DNA of 64,000 nt from Poindextera sp963706385 (GCA_963706385.1 OY970153.1:3175483-3239482), one strand, 5' to 3'. Shown: positions 1-9,452, counted from the first letter of the stretch. Translations and numbers: made by a program. Notes: a model not told the origin generated them from the letters alone.

Positions 1-774
1 GCCGTTCAGCAGGTTTTCCGCGAACTTGGCCTCCGAGCCGCCCAGCGCCAGGAAGCGGCCGTCGGCGGTCTGGTAGAGATCATACAGCGCCGCCCCGCCC
101 CAGAAGCGCGAGCGGGCCGCGGCCGGCGCCTCGCCCTTGGCGAACACCTCGCCGACGAAGGGCGCGGTCCAGGCCACTAGGCTGTCGAACATCGAAATGT
201 CGAGATAGTCGCCCAGGCCGGTCCGCTCGCGGCCCAAGAGGGCCATCAGCACCGCCGAGAGCCCGGTCATGGCGCCGAGCGCGTCGGCCGAGACCACGAT
301 CGGCATCGCCGGCGGCGGGCCCTCGCCGGGCGCCAGGGTTCCCGCCAGCGCCTGGACCACCAGGTCGTGCGCTGGGCGGTCGCGATAGCGGCCGTTCTGG
401 CCGAACGCGCTCAGCGAGCAGTAGACGATCCCCGGATTGAGCTTGCCGACCGCCGCGTAGCCGACACCCAGCCGCTCGGCCACGCCCGGCCGATAGGTCT
501 CGACCAGCACGTCCGCCTCGGCCGCCAGCTTCAGGCACAGGGCCAGCCCCTCCGGGTGCTTCAGGTCGATCTGGATCGAGCGCTTGCCGCGCTGGGTGTT
601 GCGGAAATAGACCGTCTGGCCGTTCTTGACCTCGCCGATCGCCCGCGTGGGCTCGCCGGCGCCGGCCGGTTCGACCTTGATCACCTCGGCCCCATGGTCG
701 GCCATCATCATGGTCAGCATCGGCCCCGGCAGGAAGCTCGACAGGTCCAGCACCTTGAGCCCGGAAAGTTTCAT
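1..774 (-). CDS. CoA transferase family III (CaiB/BaiF), 3' end cut by the window edge
   Basis: The minus-strand frame begins at the ATG at 774 (MKLSGLKVLDLSSFLPGP) and stays open to base 1, so about 258 N-terminal residues are visible and the C-terminus lies outside. The opening, the GAEVIKVEP motif, GKRSIQIDLKHPEG and RPGVAERLG are typical of class III CoA transferases, which move CoA between carboxylic acids by a mixed-anhydride mechanism. The expected catalytic Asp is present in RPAHDLVVQALAGTL. The protein is cytosolic. The substrate cannot be read from the sequence; the catabolic neighbourhood fits an acyl-CoA activation role. It is divergent from the dienelactone hydrolase gene, with 84 bp between the two starts. 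Confidence 0.9.
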   Translation of the reverse strand, partial: MKLSGLKVLDLSSFLPGPMLTMMMADHGAEVIKVEPAGAGEPTRAIGEVKNGQTVYFRNTQRGKRSIQIDLKHPEGLALCLKLAAEADVLVETYRPGVAERLGVGYAAVGKLNPGIVYCSLSAFGQNGRYRDRPAHDLVVQALAGTLAPGEGPPPAMPIVVSADALGAMTGLSAVLMALLGRERTGLGDYLDISMFDSLVAWTAPFVGEVFAKGEAPAAARSRFWGGAALYDLYQTADGRFLALGGSEAKFAENLLNG

Positions 775-858
775 CGCCGCCCCGCCCCCTCGCGTCTTCG
801 CCGTGACCGATCGGCGCTTTCCTTGGCACGTCTTCACGCGGCCCGCTATGGTCGGGGC

Positions 859-1665
859 ATGGCCGCCACGATCTCATATGTCGCGTTTTCCAGCCGCTCC
901 GAGCCGCCGCTGACGCTGGCCGGCCAGCTTTGCATACCGACCGGCGCGGCGCCCGGCTCGACGCCAGCCGTGGTGATCTGCCACGGCTCGGACGGGGTCG
1001 ACGGGCGCGGCGCCTTCCATGCCGGCGCCCTGCAGGCGGCGGGGATCGCGACGCTGGAGATCGACATGTGGGCCGCGCGCGGAACCGGCCGCGGCGCGGC
1101 GGCGCGGCCGCGCTCGCCGATCGAGACCCTGCCCGACGCCTTCGGGGCCTTGAGCTTCCTCGCCGCCCAACCGGAGATCGATCCCAGGCGGATCGGGATC
1201 ATGGGATTTTCCTGGGGCGGGGTGGTCACTCTGCTCAGCGCCACGCGGCGGTTCTCGCAAGCCCTGCGCGGCGAGGGCCCGGCGTTCGCGGCGCACGCGG
1301 CCTTCTATCCGGTGTGCTGGGCCTATATGCGTGAGCCCGCCATGGCGCTGTCGCCGCTGACCGGCGCGCCCGTCCTGATCCAGACCGGCGAGGCGGACGC
1401 CTACGACGACCCCGACGCCGGCGAGAAGCTGGTGGCCTTCCTGCCGGCCGAGGACGCCCGATGCGTGCGGCAGATCACCCACAAGGGCGCCGGCCACGGC
1501 TTCGACCGCGACCGCGAGGCCCAGGTCATCACCGACCCCTTCGCCCACAACGGTCGGGGCGGGGAGGTCATGATGCGGTTCCACCCCGAGGCCGCCGAAG
1601 CGTCGCGGGCGGCGGTGACAGCGTTCTTCGTCGAGGCGCTGAGGCCGGGGGCGGGGGAACAGTGA
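859..1665 (+). CDS. Dienelactone hydrolase family protein
   Basis: A 268-residue alpha/beta-hydrolase. The nucleophile elbow GFSWGG places Ser118 where dienelactone hydrolases have Cys or Ser. A likely catalytic Asp is in GEADAYDDPD and the His is in the late motif GAGHGFDRD. The N-terminal LCIPTG...PAVVICHGSDG strand and oxyanion region fit the family. The open frame extends upstream to 367, but that part lies antisense over the CoA-transferase gene, so the ATG at 859 (MAATISYVAF) is preferred. No strong Shine-Dalgarno is visible. The substrate is unknown; family members hydrolyse lactones or esters in aromatic and xenobiotic degradation. Confidence 0.85.
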   Translation: MAATISYVAFSSRSEPPLTLAGQLCIPTGAAPGSTPAVVICHGSDGVDGRGAFHAGALQAAGIATLEIDMWAARGTGRGAAARPRSPIETLPDAFGALSFLAAQPEIDPRRIGIMGFSWGGVVTLLSATRRFSQALRGEGPAFAAHAAFYPVCWAYMREPAMALSPLTGAPVLIQTGEADAYDDPDAGEKLVAFLPAEDARCVRQITHKGAGHGFDRDREAQVITDPFAHNGRGGEVMMRFHPEAAEASRAAVTAFFVEALRPGAGEQ

Positions 1666-1698
1666 TCGGGTCGATGGGTAGGCGATCGGCGGCTAGAC

Positions 1699-3690
1699 CT
1701 ACGCGGCCTCGGCCTCGGTCCACCGGCCGATCTTGCTCAGCAGTTCTTGCGGGTTGATCGGCTTGGCGATGTGATCGTCCATGCCCGCCTCGCGGCAGGC
1801 CGCCACCTGGGCCGGCATGACGTTGGCGCTCAGGGCCAGGATCGGCGTCGTCCGGTTCGGGCCCGAGCCCGCCCGGATCGCCCGCGTCGCCGCCAGGCCG
1901 TCCATGCCCGGCATCTGCAGATCCATCAGGATCAGGTCGAAGGCCGCGCGCTGGGCCGCCTCGACCGCCTCGGCGCCGTTGGCGGCCTCGGTCAGTTCGA
2001 CGTCGAACGGCGAGAGCAGGGTCGACACCAGCTCGCGGTTCACCGAGGAGTCGTCGACGATCAGTATCCGCGCCGACCCCAGCGCCCGGTCCCCGACCAC
2101 CTTGACCGGATTCACCGGGGCCGCGGCGGTCCCCGCCGGCGCGGCGATGGTGAACCAGAAGGTCGAGCCGCGGCCCACCTCGCTAGCCACGCCGATCTCG
2201 CCGCCCATCATCTCGGTCAGACTCTTGCAGATCGCCAGGCCAAGGCCGGTGCCGCCGTATTGCCGGGCGATCGAGCCGTCGACCTGCGAGAAGCGCTGGA
2301 ACAGCCGATCGATGTGTTCCGCCGGTATGCCCACGCCGGTGTCGCTCACCGCGATGCGCAGGACGCCGCCGCCTTCGGCCAGATGGCTGACCGCGACGCT
2401 CACCGCGCCCTCGGCGGTGAATTTGACGGCGTTGTTCAGCAGGTTCATCAGCACCTGCCTGACCCGATCGCTGTCGGCGCGCACCGCCGCCGGCAAGGCG
2501 CCGACCGCCTCCACGCGCAGCGCCAGCCCCTTGGCCTGGGCCTGGGCCCGCAGCAGATCGACGGTCTCCTCGACGAAAGCCTTGGGATCGAAAGGCTGGG
2601 GGTCCAGCTCGATCTGACCGGCCTCGATCTTGGAGAAATCCAGCACGTCGTTGACCACGCTCAGCAGAACCTGGCTGCCCGTGACGATCCGGCTGGCGTA
2701 GGTCCGCGCCTTCCGCGGCAGACCGTCCATCTTTTCCAGCAACCCGGCGAAGCCGATGACGCCGGTCAGCGGCGTGCGGATCTCGTGGCTCATATTGGCC
2801 AGGAACTCGGCCTTGGCGACCGCCGCGGCCTCGGCCTCGGCGCGCTTGCGTCGAAGCTCCTCCTCCATGGCCAGGGTCTTGGTGACGTCGCGCAGCACGG
2901 TCACCACCTCGCGAACGTCGCCGGCCTCGTCGCGCATGAGTCTGGGATTGCTCTCGAACCAAACCGCGCGGCCGGACTGGTCGAAGAGTTTGTACAGCCG
3001 GCGCGGCGCGTTTGGATCGAGATCGGCGCCGCTGAACAGGATGGCGAGGACCGCCGGCAGATGCTCGCGCTGCTCGGGCGCCAAGAACCGGGTGATCGGC
3101 TGACCGATCTGCTCTTCCGGCTCCAGGCCGAGCGAGCGGCAGGCCGGCGATATGTAGCGGATCAGCCCGTCCGGGCCGAACCGCAGGATGATGTCGGTGG
3201 CGTTGTCGGCCAGCGCCCGATACTTGGCCTCGCTCTGCGCGATCACGGCCTCGACGCGCCGGCGCTCGGTGATGTCGCGCACGATGGCCGTGAAGATGAG
3301 TCCGTGCGGGGTTTGGCTCCTCGACAAGGAGGCCTCCACCGGAAACTCCTCGCCGGTCTTGCGCAGGCCGACGAGTTGGCGCCGCTCGTTCATGCCCTTG
3401 CTTTCGGCCGGGCCGTCCGCGAACGCCTCCACATGCTTGGTGTGCATCGCGCGGAAGCGCGTCGGAAGCAGCCGCTCGATCGGCAGCCCCAGAATTTCGT
3501 CCGCGCGGTAACCGAAGATCGCCTCGGCGCCGGCGCTGAACAACACGATGCGCGCCAGGTGATCCGAGACGATGATCGCCTCGGTCGAGATATTGAGTAT
3601 CCCGGATAGAATCTCGTCGGCGCTCAGGGAAAGGCGCTCGTCAATCTGTTTAGGCCTCATTCTTACGCGCTTGACCCCGCCAATCGACAT
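1699..3690 (-). CDS. Hybrid sensor histidine kinase: PAS-PAS-HisKA-HATPase-receiver
   Basis: A 663-residue soluble hybrid kinase with no visible membrane segment. Two PAS domains span about residues 25-140 and 150-275, each followed by a PAC-like VRDITERR or LRDVTKTL motif. A short coiled linker leads to HisKA with the phospho-acceptor His302 (MSHEIRTPLTGVIGF). HATPase_c has the N box (NLLNNAVKF), G1 (DTGVGIP) and G2 (GTGLGLAI). A C-terminal receiver starts at RILIVDDSS, with phospho-acceptor Asp590 in LMDLQMPGMDG and the conserved Lys in AKPI. It probably senses a cytosolic or redox cue and passes phosphate to an unlinked Hpt protein, because no partner regulator is adjacent. It converges with the hydrolase gene across 33 bp. 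Confidence 0.93.
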   Translation of the reverse strand: MSIGGVKRVRMRPKQIDERLSLSADEILSGILNISTEAIIVSDHLARIVLFSAGAEAIFGYRADEILGLPIERLLPTRFRAMHTKHVEAFADGPAESKGMNERRQLVGLRKTGEEFPVEASLSRSQTPHGLIFTAIVRDITERRRVEAVIAQSEAKYRALADNATDIILRFGPDGLIRYISPACRSLGLEPEEQIGQPITRFLAPEQREHLPAVLAILFSGADLDPNAPRRLYKLFDQSGRAVWFESNPRLMRDEAGDVREVVTVLRDVTKTLAMEEELRRKRAEAEAAAVAKAEFLANMSHEIRTPLTGVIGFAGLLEKMDGLPRKARTYASRIVTGSQVLLSVVNDVLDFSKIEAGQIELDPQPFDPKAFVEETVDLLRAQAQAKGLALRVEAVGALPAAVRADSDRVRQVLMNLLNNAVKFTAEGAVSVAVSHLAEGGGVLRIAVSDTGVGIPAEHIDRLFQRFSQVDGSIARQYGGTGLGLAICKSLTEMMGGEIGVASEVGRGSTFWFTIAAPAGTAAAPVNPVKVVGDRALGSARILIVDDSSVNRELVSTLLSPFDVELTEAANGAEAVEAAQRAAFDLILMDLQMPGMDGLAATRAIRAGSGPNRTTPILALSANVMPAQVAACREAGMDDHIAKPINPQELLSKIGRWTEAEAA

Positions 3691-4041
3691 CGCTTAGCCC
3701 CCTGTGGATCGGCGCCATGCCACCGCGTTGGATCAACGAATCCCCGATGACAATTTATCCACTACTTATTCGGGATTTATACGCGTGTTTTCGCCTTACA
3801 GTTTACTAATAATGAGTTTCTTTACTTCTTGGACGCTAGCGATTAGACTGGAAAGTACTCAATAAAGGCTTAAGGATACGGGCTGGCGCGGAGGCCTCGA
3901 CTGAGGCCAACCGTTCGCGGAGGCGCCGAGGCGAAGGCGCCGATCTCGGTGACGGTCACCGAATCGCCCTGGTTTGATCGCGCGGGCGGCTCGACCGATC
4001 GAGGCGGCGTCTTGAACGGCTCGCCTCGCCCGACGGCGGTT
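3691..4041. other. Intergenic region with an AT-rich core
   Basis: About 350 bases without a convincing gene. The middle (roughly 3745-3880) is clearly AT-rich compared with its surroundings, as expected for the promoter region of the leftward histidine kinase gene. I see no confident -35/-10 pair, operator palindrome or small ORF with a ribosome site. Confidence 0.5.
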
Positions 4042-4701
4042 TCAGATCAAGGGGACGGTCGCGGTCGCGGTCGCCGCCGCGCGCGCGTGGCCCCGTTCGA
4101 CCACCAGTTTCAACCTGAGCAATTCCGCGATCGAGAGCAGCAGGATGCCGTTCCAGAAGATCAGCGACCAGTTGCGCAGCAGAACCGCCACCGCGATCCA
4201 GATCGTCATGCCCGCCGTCATCAGCGCCAGATTGGGCAGCGACAGGGCCGACACCGACCGGGTCCGCCGGGTCATCACCACCTGCGGGATGAAGGTGCTG
4301 GCGGCGACTAGGCCATAGACGAAGCCGACCGGCTCGGCCCAGCGCGTGGTGATCAGCCCGGCGAGGAACCAGGGCGCGACCATGGCCGCGATTCCCACCG
4401 CCAGCAGCAGGCCGCCGGCGAAGGCGGCCAGCGCGCGACGCGAGATCAGATAGAGGATGGAAATGTTGAACAGCATGCCGAGGCCGTTCAGCGTGGTCAT
4501 GAAGAACACCCGGTACTGCACCCCGATCAGCACCGCGAAACAGCCCAGGCCCATGAGCAGGACGTAGGTCGAGACCGCCAGGCCGGTCACATCGCGCGAT
4601 CGGATGGTCTTGATCGCCTGCGCGGCCGGCCCGCCCATCGTCATCAGTCCGGCGATCAGCGACAGAATTTCGACCATGTTCACGAGGACGTTCCTTCCCA
4701 T
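4042..4701 (-). CDS. SWEET/SemiSWEET-like membrane protein with two MtN3 (PQ-loop) repeats
   Basis: A protein of about 219 residues with around seven hydrophobic helices. It contains two related three-helix units. The first runs from LSLIAGLMTMGGPAAQ through IRSRDVTGLAV to TLNGLGMLFN. The second runs from GLVAASTFIPQVVMTRRTRS through VSALSLPN to FWNGILLLS. Each has the Pro(-Gln), basic loop and late Asn-Gly pattern of SemiSWEET/SWEET transporters, and a linker helix separates them. Most bacterial SemiSWEETs are single units of about 90-100 residues that dimerise, so a fused pair is unusual. The start is uncertain: ATG at 4701 (MGRNVLVNMVEIL) or ATG at 4677 (MVEIL, with GGAAGGAA upstream). The frame is open to 4845, but the extra part is not transporter-like. 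The expected role is facilitated transport of a small sugar or related solute. Confidence 0.75.
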   Translation of the reverse strand: MGRNVLVNMVEILSLIAGLMTMGGPAAQAIKTIRSRDVTGLAVSTYVLLMGLGCFAVLIGVQYRVFFMTTLNGLGMLFNISILYLISRRALAAFAGGLLLAVGIAAMVAPWFLAGLITTRWAEPVGFVYGLVAASTFIPQVVMTRRTRSVSALSLPNLALMTAGMTIWIAVAVLLRNWSLIFWNGILLLSIAELLRLKLVVERGHARAAATATATVPLI

Positions 4702-4898
4702 CGGACATCTTGTTGGACGCCACCCTATACGCGATGCGTCTGGCTCAAAGCCCCTTTTCCACTTCTCCGGGCGAACCCCGGGGATGATGGGGGAGGCGCG
4801 GGAGATCGGATGCGGAAAGCAGGATTGACGGATTGGCTCCGACAAGCTCCGTATCGCGTTTCGATTGTCGGCGAGCGGCCGACCGCTCAGGGCGCGCG

Positions 4899-6005
4899 AT
4901 GGCCAACGACTTCGAGACCGACGCCCAGGCGGCGCACGAACTTTTCCAGTCGCTGGACGCCATGGAGGGGCTGCCGGGCCCCGCCGCTCCCTCCCGGCCG
5001 GCGACGCGAGCCGCGCCGGGCCTGGCGGTGCTCCGGGCGGTCTATCCGGGCCTGCTCGTGGCGGCGACCATAGCGCTGGCGTCCACCTGGCTGTCGCAGC
5101 ATTACGGCGCGCCGGTGATGCTGTTCGCGCTCCTGTTCGGGATGGCCTTCCACTTTCTGCATGAGGAGGGAAGCTGCATCGCCGGCATCGAGTTCTCCTC
5201 CAAGGCGGTGTTGCGGCTGGGCGTGGCCCTGCTCGGGGCGAGGATCACCGCGACGCAGATTCTCGGCCTGGGCGCCATGCCGATCGCCACCGTCGTCGTC
5301 GGGGTCACCACCACCATCGGCGTGGGGTATCTGGCGGCGCGCGCCCTGGGGCAGAGCCGGTCATACGGCGTCCTCTCGGGCGGAGCCGTCGGCGTCTGCG
5401 GCGCTTCGGCCGCCCTCGCCATCGCGTCGGTCCTGCCCCGTAATCCCGATAGCGAGCGCGACACCATCCTCACCGTCGTCACGGTGACGGCCCTCTCGAC
5501 CTTGGCCATGATCCTCTACCCGTTGATCGCCACCGGGGTCGGTCTGGACCATGTGCGGGCCGGAATCTTTCTGGGCGGCACCATCCACGACGTGGCCCAG
5601 GTGGTGGGCGCCGGCTACACCATCTCGCCGCAGACCGGCGACATCGCCACCTATGTGAAGCTGCTGCGCGTCACCATGCTGCTGCCGGTGGTCTTCGTCA
5701 TCGCCTTGTTCACGGCGCGGGGCGCGGGCGTGGGCCAAGCCGGGCCCAAGCCGCCGATCCCGCTGTTCCTGCTCGGCTTCGCCGCCCTGGTGGCGGTCAA
5801 CAGCTTCGGCCTCTTGTCCAAGCCGGTCGTCGACGCCGCGAGCGACATCTCCCGCTGGTGCCTGGTCACCGCGATCGCCGCGCTGGGCATGAAGACGTCG
5901 TTCAAGGCCCTGATCGCCGTCGGCTGGCGCCCGGTCGCCGTGATGATCGTCGAGACCGCCTGGATCGGCGCTCTGGTGATGAGCGCGGTGCTGGTCTTCC
6001 GCTGA
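4899..6005 (+). CDS. YeiH/YadS-type putative sulfate exporter family protein (UPF0324)
   Basis: A polytopic inner-membrane protein of 368 residues. After a cytosolic N-terminal stretch of about 50 residues there are roughly ten hydrophobic helices. The LFGMAFHFL, SSKAVLRLGVALLGARI and GGAVGVCGASAALAI segments are hallmarks of the YeiH family (Cons_hypoth698), as is GGTIHDVAQVVGAG. The ATG at 4899 follows GGCGCGCG with no strong Shine-Dalgarno. An upstream in-frame ATG at 4833 is possible, but it lies in the divergent promoter region. Family members are called putative sulfate exporters; the substrate is not established from sequence. The late MKTSFKAL motif is also family-like. Confidence 0.9.
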   Translation: MANDFETDAQAAHELFQSLDAMEGLPGPAAPSRPATRAAPGLAVLRAVYPGLLVAATIALASTWLSQHYGAPVMLFALLFGMAFHFLHEEGSCIAGIEFSSKAVLRLGVALLGARITATQILGLGAMPIATVVVGVTTTIGVGYLAARALGQSRSYGVLSGGAVGVCGASAALAIASVLPRNPDSERDTILTVVTVTALSTLAMILYPLIATGVGLDHVRAGIFLGGTIHDVAQVVGAGYTISPQTGDIATYVKLLRVTMLLPVVFVIALFTARGAGVGQAGPKPPIPLFLLGFAALVAVNSFGLLSKPVVDAASDISRWCLVTAIAALGMKTSFKALIAVGWRPVAVMIVETAWIGALVMSAVLVFR

Positions 6006-6025
6006 GACCGCGACGGGGGGACCGC

Positions 6026-8302
6026 CTACTCCGCCGCATCGAGCACCGCCGTCGCCCGATCGATCCGCTGGCTCGCGGCGTCAAGCGCCCGGGCGGTGCG
6101 GGCGATGTAGTCGGCCGCTTCCGCCCAGCGCCGCCCTTCGATCGCCTCGCGCGCGCCGGGCAGGGTCTTGGCGCCGTAGCCGGTCAAAACCCCCGGGGCG
6201 TAGATCAGGTGTTGGTACCAGGGCCGGCCGGGCAGACCGCGCGGGTCGGTCAGGGCGTGCTCGACGCCGATCAATAGGCCATCGAGCCTGGCCCGCTCGG
6301 CCGGCGTCAGCGGCCCCGCGCGCGCCAGCGCCTGGTCGTAGGTCTCGGCGCTGGCCTTCAGCCGGCCGACCGCGGCGGCGAGCAGGCTGAAGTCGATCTG
6401 CGGCGCGACGTCTTCCCGGGGCGGCGGCAGGCTGGTCTTGGTCGGATCGGCCGCCAGGGTGAAGGCGCGCATGTCCAGCAACCGGTTGGTCGAAACCGAA
6501 CGCGCGCGCATCGCGTCGGTCGCGGCGCGCAGCTCGTCGAGGTCGGCGGCGATGTTGGCCGCCAGTTCGCCGAACCGCAGCGGAACCACCTCGGCGTCGG
6601 CCGCGCGCAGCACCAGCCGGCCCGCCGTCTGGGCCAAGGCCACGCCATAGCGCAGGCCTGGATCGCCGAACCGGGCGTAGTGCTCGAAGGTGTCGTACTG
6701 CGAGTGGTAGACCCCGGCCTGCTGCTCCTCGCCGGTGAATTCCAGGTTGATCGAGGCTATGCCCAGGTGCTGGACGAAGGGGGTGTAGTCCGAGCCCGAG
6801 CCGAGCGGCGCGATCGGCAGGTCCGGGCCGGCCGAGGCGGTCTTGGCCAAGCGGCGTTCGGCCTCGCTGGCGTCGGGCGCGGCGCCGCGCACCGCGATCA
6901 TGGCCATCGCCCGCTCGCGCACGCTGACCCCGGTTTCCGGATCGTTCACGTCGGCGGCCGTCTGGTCGATCAGCCGCTGGGTGGAATAGCTGCCGCCGGC
7001 GCTCAGGAACCCGCGGCCGTTGGAGTCGGAGTTGACGTAGAGCGCGGCCTTGGCGGTCAGCTCCTCCGCGTGCTGCTCGGCCCATTCGGTCGAGCCCAGA
7101 AGGCCGGGCTCCTCGCCGTCCCAACTGGCGTAGACGATGGTCCGCTTCGGCCGCCAGCCGGCGTGGGCCAGGGCGCCGATGGCCCTGGCCTCCTCCAGCA
7201 TCGCGCTCTGGCCGGAGAGCGGGTCCCAGGCCCCGAACACCCAGCCGTCGCGGTGGTTGGCCCGGATCACCCATTCGTCCGGCCGCTCGGCGCCGCGCAT
7301 CACCGCGATGACGTCGTAGAGCGGCGCCAGACTCCAGTCGGAGCGCACCAGCAGATGCGCCCGCGCCGGGCCGGGGCCGACGTGGTAGGTTAGGGCCAGG
7401 CCCCCGCGCCAGGCCTTGGGCGCGACCGGACCGTCCAGCGCCGCCAGGAACGGCTGGGCGTCGGCCCAGGAGATCGGCAGCACCGGGATGTTCATGATGG
7501 TCTTGGCCTGACCGATCGGGATGCGCTTGGCGTCGGCGGTGGCGCCGATGTTCGGGGTCAAGGGGTCGCCGGCCTCGATGGGCATGTCGAGCACCGAGCC
7601 GCGCTGCACGCCGTGGTCCGGCCGCGTCCCGCCCTTGGGGTAGGGATCGCCGACGCCATAGCCGTCGTCGGCCGGGTCGGAATAGAGGATGCAGCCGACC
7701 GCGCCGTGCTCTTGGGCCAGCTTGGGCTTCAGCCCGCGCCAGCCGCCGCCGTAGCGGACGATGACGATCTTGCCGGTCACGTCGACGCCCATCCGGGCCA
7801 GGGCCGCGTAGTCGTCGGGCATGCCCTGGTTGAGGTAGACCAGCTCGGCCGTGACGTCGCCGTCGCCGCCGAAGACGGCATAGGGCGGCAGGGCGCCGGC
7901 GCGGATCGCCGAGGTCGCGTCGCCCGGCAGCGGCGGCTCGCTGAGCGCGGCCTTGAACGGCGTTGGCCCGACCAGCTCCAGCGATTCCGCGAGCGGCGTC
8001 GGATAGAGCACCTGGAAGGTCTCGATGCGGGCGTCCCAGCCCCAGGCCTTGAACTGGCCGAGCACGAACTCGGCGTTGGCCTTGTCGTGCGGCGAGCCAA
8101 CCTGGTTGGGGGCCGAGGCCATGCTTCTCAGCCGCGCCTCGATCGCGCCGGCGGACAGGCCCGCGTCGAACCGCGCCTCCAGCGCCCGCTCGGCGTCCGC
8201 GCCGGCCGGGGTGAAGCCCAGCATCGGGGCCGCGGCGAACGCCATCGCCGGCGCCAGCAGCACCGTCGCCGCGCACAGCATCGATCGAGTCTTGCCCGCC
8301 AT
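6026..8302 (-). CDS. Secreted M28-family metallopeptidase, glutamate carboxypeptidase II-like, with PA and dimerisation domains
   Basis: A 758-residue protein starting with a Sec signal peptide (hydrophobic core LCAATVLLAPAMAFA). A PA-type insert is at about 130-310 (GKIVIVRYGGGWRGLK, GCILYSDPADDG). The M28 zinc peptidase core is at about 310-560: NHRDGWVFGAWDPLSG supplies the first His and bridging Asp, SWDGEEPGLLGSTEW supplies the catalytic and ligand Glu, and NSDSNG and YHSQYDT supply the last ligands. A transferrin-receptor-like dimer domain follows to the end. This order matches GCPII/NAALADase-type enzymes. It probably acts in the periplasm or outside the cell, releasing C-terminal acidic or other residues from peptides. 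It converges with the YeiH gene (20 bp apart). Confidence 0.92.
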   Translation of the reverse strand: MAGKTRSMLCAATVLLAPAMAFAAAPMLGFTPAGADAERALEARFDAGLSAGAIEARLRSMASAPNQVGSPHDKANAEFVLGQFKAWGWDARIETFQVLYPTPLAESLELVGPTPFKAALSEPPLPGDATSAIRAGALPPYAVFGGDGDVTAELVYLNQGMPDDYAALARMGVDVTGKIVIVRYGGGWRGLKPKLAQEHGAVGCILYSDPADDGYGVGDPYPKGGTRPDHGVQRGSVLDMPIEAGDPLTPNIGATADAKRIPIGQAKTIMNIPVLPISWADAQPFLAALDGPVAPKAWRGGLALTYHVGPGPARAHLLVRSDWSLAPLYDVIAVMRGAERPDEWVIRANHRDGWVFGAWDPLSGQSAMLEEARAIGALAHAGWRPKRTIVYASWDGEEPGLLGSTEWAEQHAEELTAKAALYVNSDSNGRGFLSAGGSYSTQRLIDQTAADVNDPETGVSVRERAMAMIAVRGAAPDASEAERRLAKTASAGPDLPIAPLGSGSDYTPFVQHLGIASINLEFTGEEQQAGVYHSQYDTFEHYARFGDPGLRYGVALAQTAGRLVLRAADAEVVPLRFGELAANIAADLDELRAATDAMRARSVSTNRLLDMRAFTLAADPTKTSLPPPREDVAPQIDFSLLAAAVGRLKASAETYDQALARAGPLTPAERARLDGLLIGVEHALTDPRGLPGRPWYQHLIYAPGVLTGYGAKTLPGAREAIEGRRWAEAADYIARTARALDAASQRIDRATAVLDAAE

Positions 8303-8399
8303 CCCGCCCCCGCCTCAGTCGCGCGCCCGATCGGCTGTGGCCTTCGTCCGCCGCCGGACGCTATCAAGGGAGGCGACAACTTCACAGCCCCAGGCCCTC

Positions 8400-9452
8400 A
8401 TGCCGTCCGCGCCGCCCGCCGTCGATGCCGACCTCGCCGCCTTCGCCGCCGAGCAGGGGCTGGTCCGCGCCGGGGAGGCCGCGCGCTGGACGCCGCTGGC
8501 CGGCGGGGTCTCGTCCGACATCTGGCGGCTGGACGCCGGCGGACGCACGGTCTGCGTCAAGCGGGCGCTGACCCGACTGAAGGTCGCCGACGACTGGACC
8601 GCGCCGGTCGCCCGCAACCTCTACGAATGGCGCTGGTTCGAGACCGTGCGCGCGCGCTTCCCTGACGCGGCGCCCGAGTTGGTCGCGGTCGACGCCGCGC
8701 GCGGGGTGTTCGCCATGGCCTTCCTGCCGCCCGAAGACTATCCGTTGTGGAAGGCGCACCTGCTGGCCGGCCGGGCCGACGTCGGCTTCGCCGCCCAGGT
8801 CGGCGAACGCCTAGGCCTGATCCACGCGGCCACCGCCCGCGACCCGGCCCTGGCCGAGCGGTTCCCGACCGACGAGATATTCTTCGCGCTCCGGCTCGAC
8901 GCCTACCTCCTGGCCACCGCGCGGCGCCGGCCGAGGGTGGCCGCGGCGCTGGAGGCGCTGGCCGCGCGCACCGCCGGCCTGCACCTGGCCCTGGTCCACG
9001 GCGACGTCAGCCCGAAGAACATCCTGATCGGGCCGCGCGGACCGGTGTTCCTCGACGCCGAGACCGCCTGGTACGGCGATCCGGCTTTCGATCTGGCCTT
9101 CTGCCTGAACCATCTGCTGCTCAAATGCCTGGCCGCGCCGGCCGCCAGGGCGGACCTGCTGGCTAGCTTCGCCGCGCTCGCCGCCGCCTATCTGGCGAAG
9201 GTCGACTGGGAGGCGCCGGCCGCGATCGAGGCCCGCGCCGCGAGCCTGCTGCCCGGCCTGATGCTGGCCCGCATCGACGGCAAGTCGCCGGTCGAATACC
9301 TGACCAAGGAGGCGGACAAGGAGCTGGTCCGCGCCGTCGCCGAGCGGCTTCTGCTGGCGCCCCCGCGCGGCTGGCCGAGGTCGCCGCCGCCTGGGCCGGG
9401 GCGCTCGCGGCTTAGGGAGGCCCGCGCGGAACCCGGGTGGCGGCTTTCCTGA
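8400..9452 (+). CDS. Aminoglycoside phosphotransferase (APH/choline kinase) family protein, probable 3' frameshift
   Basis: A kinase-fold protein. Residues near the start give a glycine-rich loop (LAGGVSSDIWRL) and the Lys of VCVKRAL. The catalytic loop is LVHGDVSPKNIL and the metal-binding Asp is in VFLDAETAWYGDP, followed by FDLAFCLNH. This arrangement is typical of APH-family small-molecule kinases; nothing here points to drug resistance. As written, the frame ends at 9452 with a basic, Pro-rich, non-family tail. One added C in the C-run at 9360-9364 would give PPARLAEVAAAWAGALAA and a stop at 9415, which looks much more natural. The start is the ATG at 8400; an upstream open frame from 8025 is antisense to the peptidase gene. 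Confidence 0.85.
   Translation: MPSAPPAVDADLAAFAAEQGLVRAGEAARWTPLAGGVSSDIWRLDAGGRTVCVKRALTRLKVADDWTAPVARNLYEWRWFETVRARFPDAAPELVAVDAARGVFAMAFLPPEDYPLWKAHLLAGRADVGFAAQVGERLGLIHAATARDPALAERFPTDEIFFALRLDAYLLATARRRPRVAAALEALAARTAGLHLALVHGDVSPKNILIGPRGPVFLDAETAWYGDPAFDLAFCLNHLLLKCLAAPAARADLLASFAALAAAYLAKVDWEAPAAIEARAASLLPGLMLARIDGKSPVEYLTKEADKELVRAVAERLLLAPPRGWPRSPPPGPGRSRLREARAEPGWRLS

Noticed and set aside
1747..3609. 620-codon frame opposite the histidine kinase gene
   Set aside because: Composition is typical of an antisense shadow and the kinase reading has all expected motifs.
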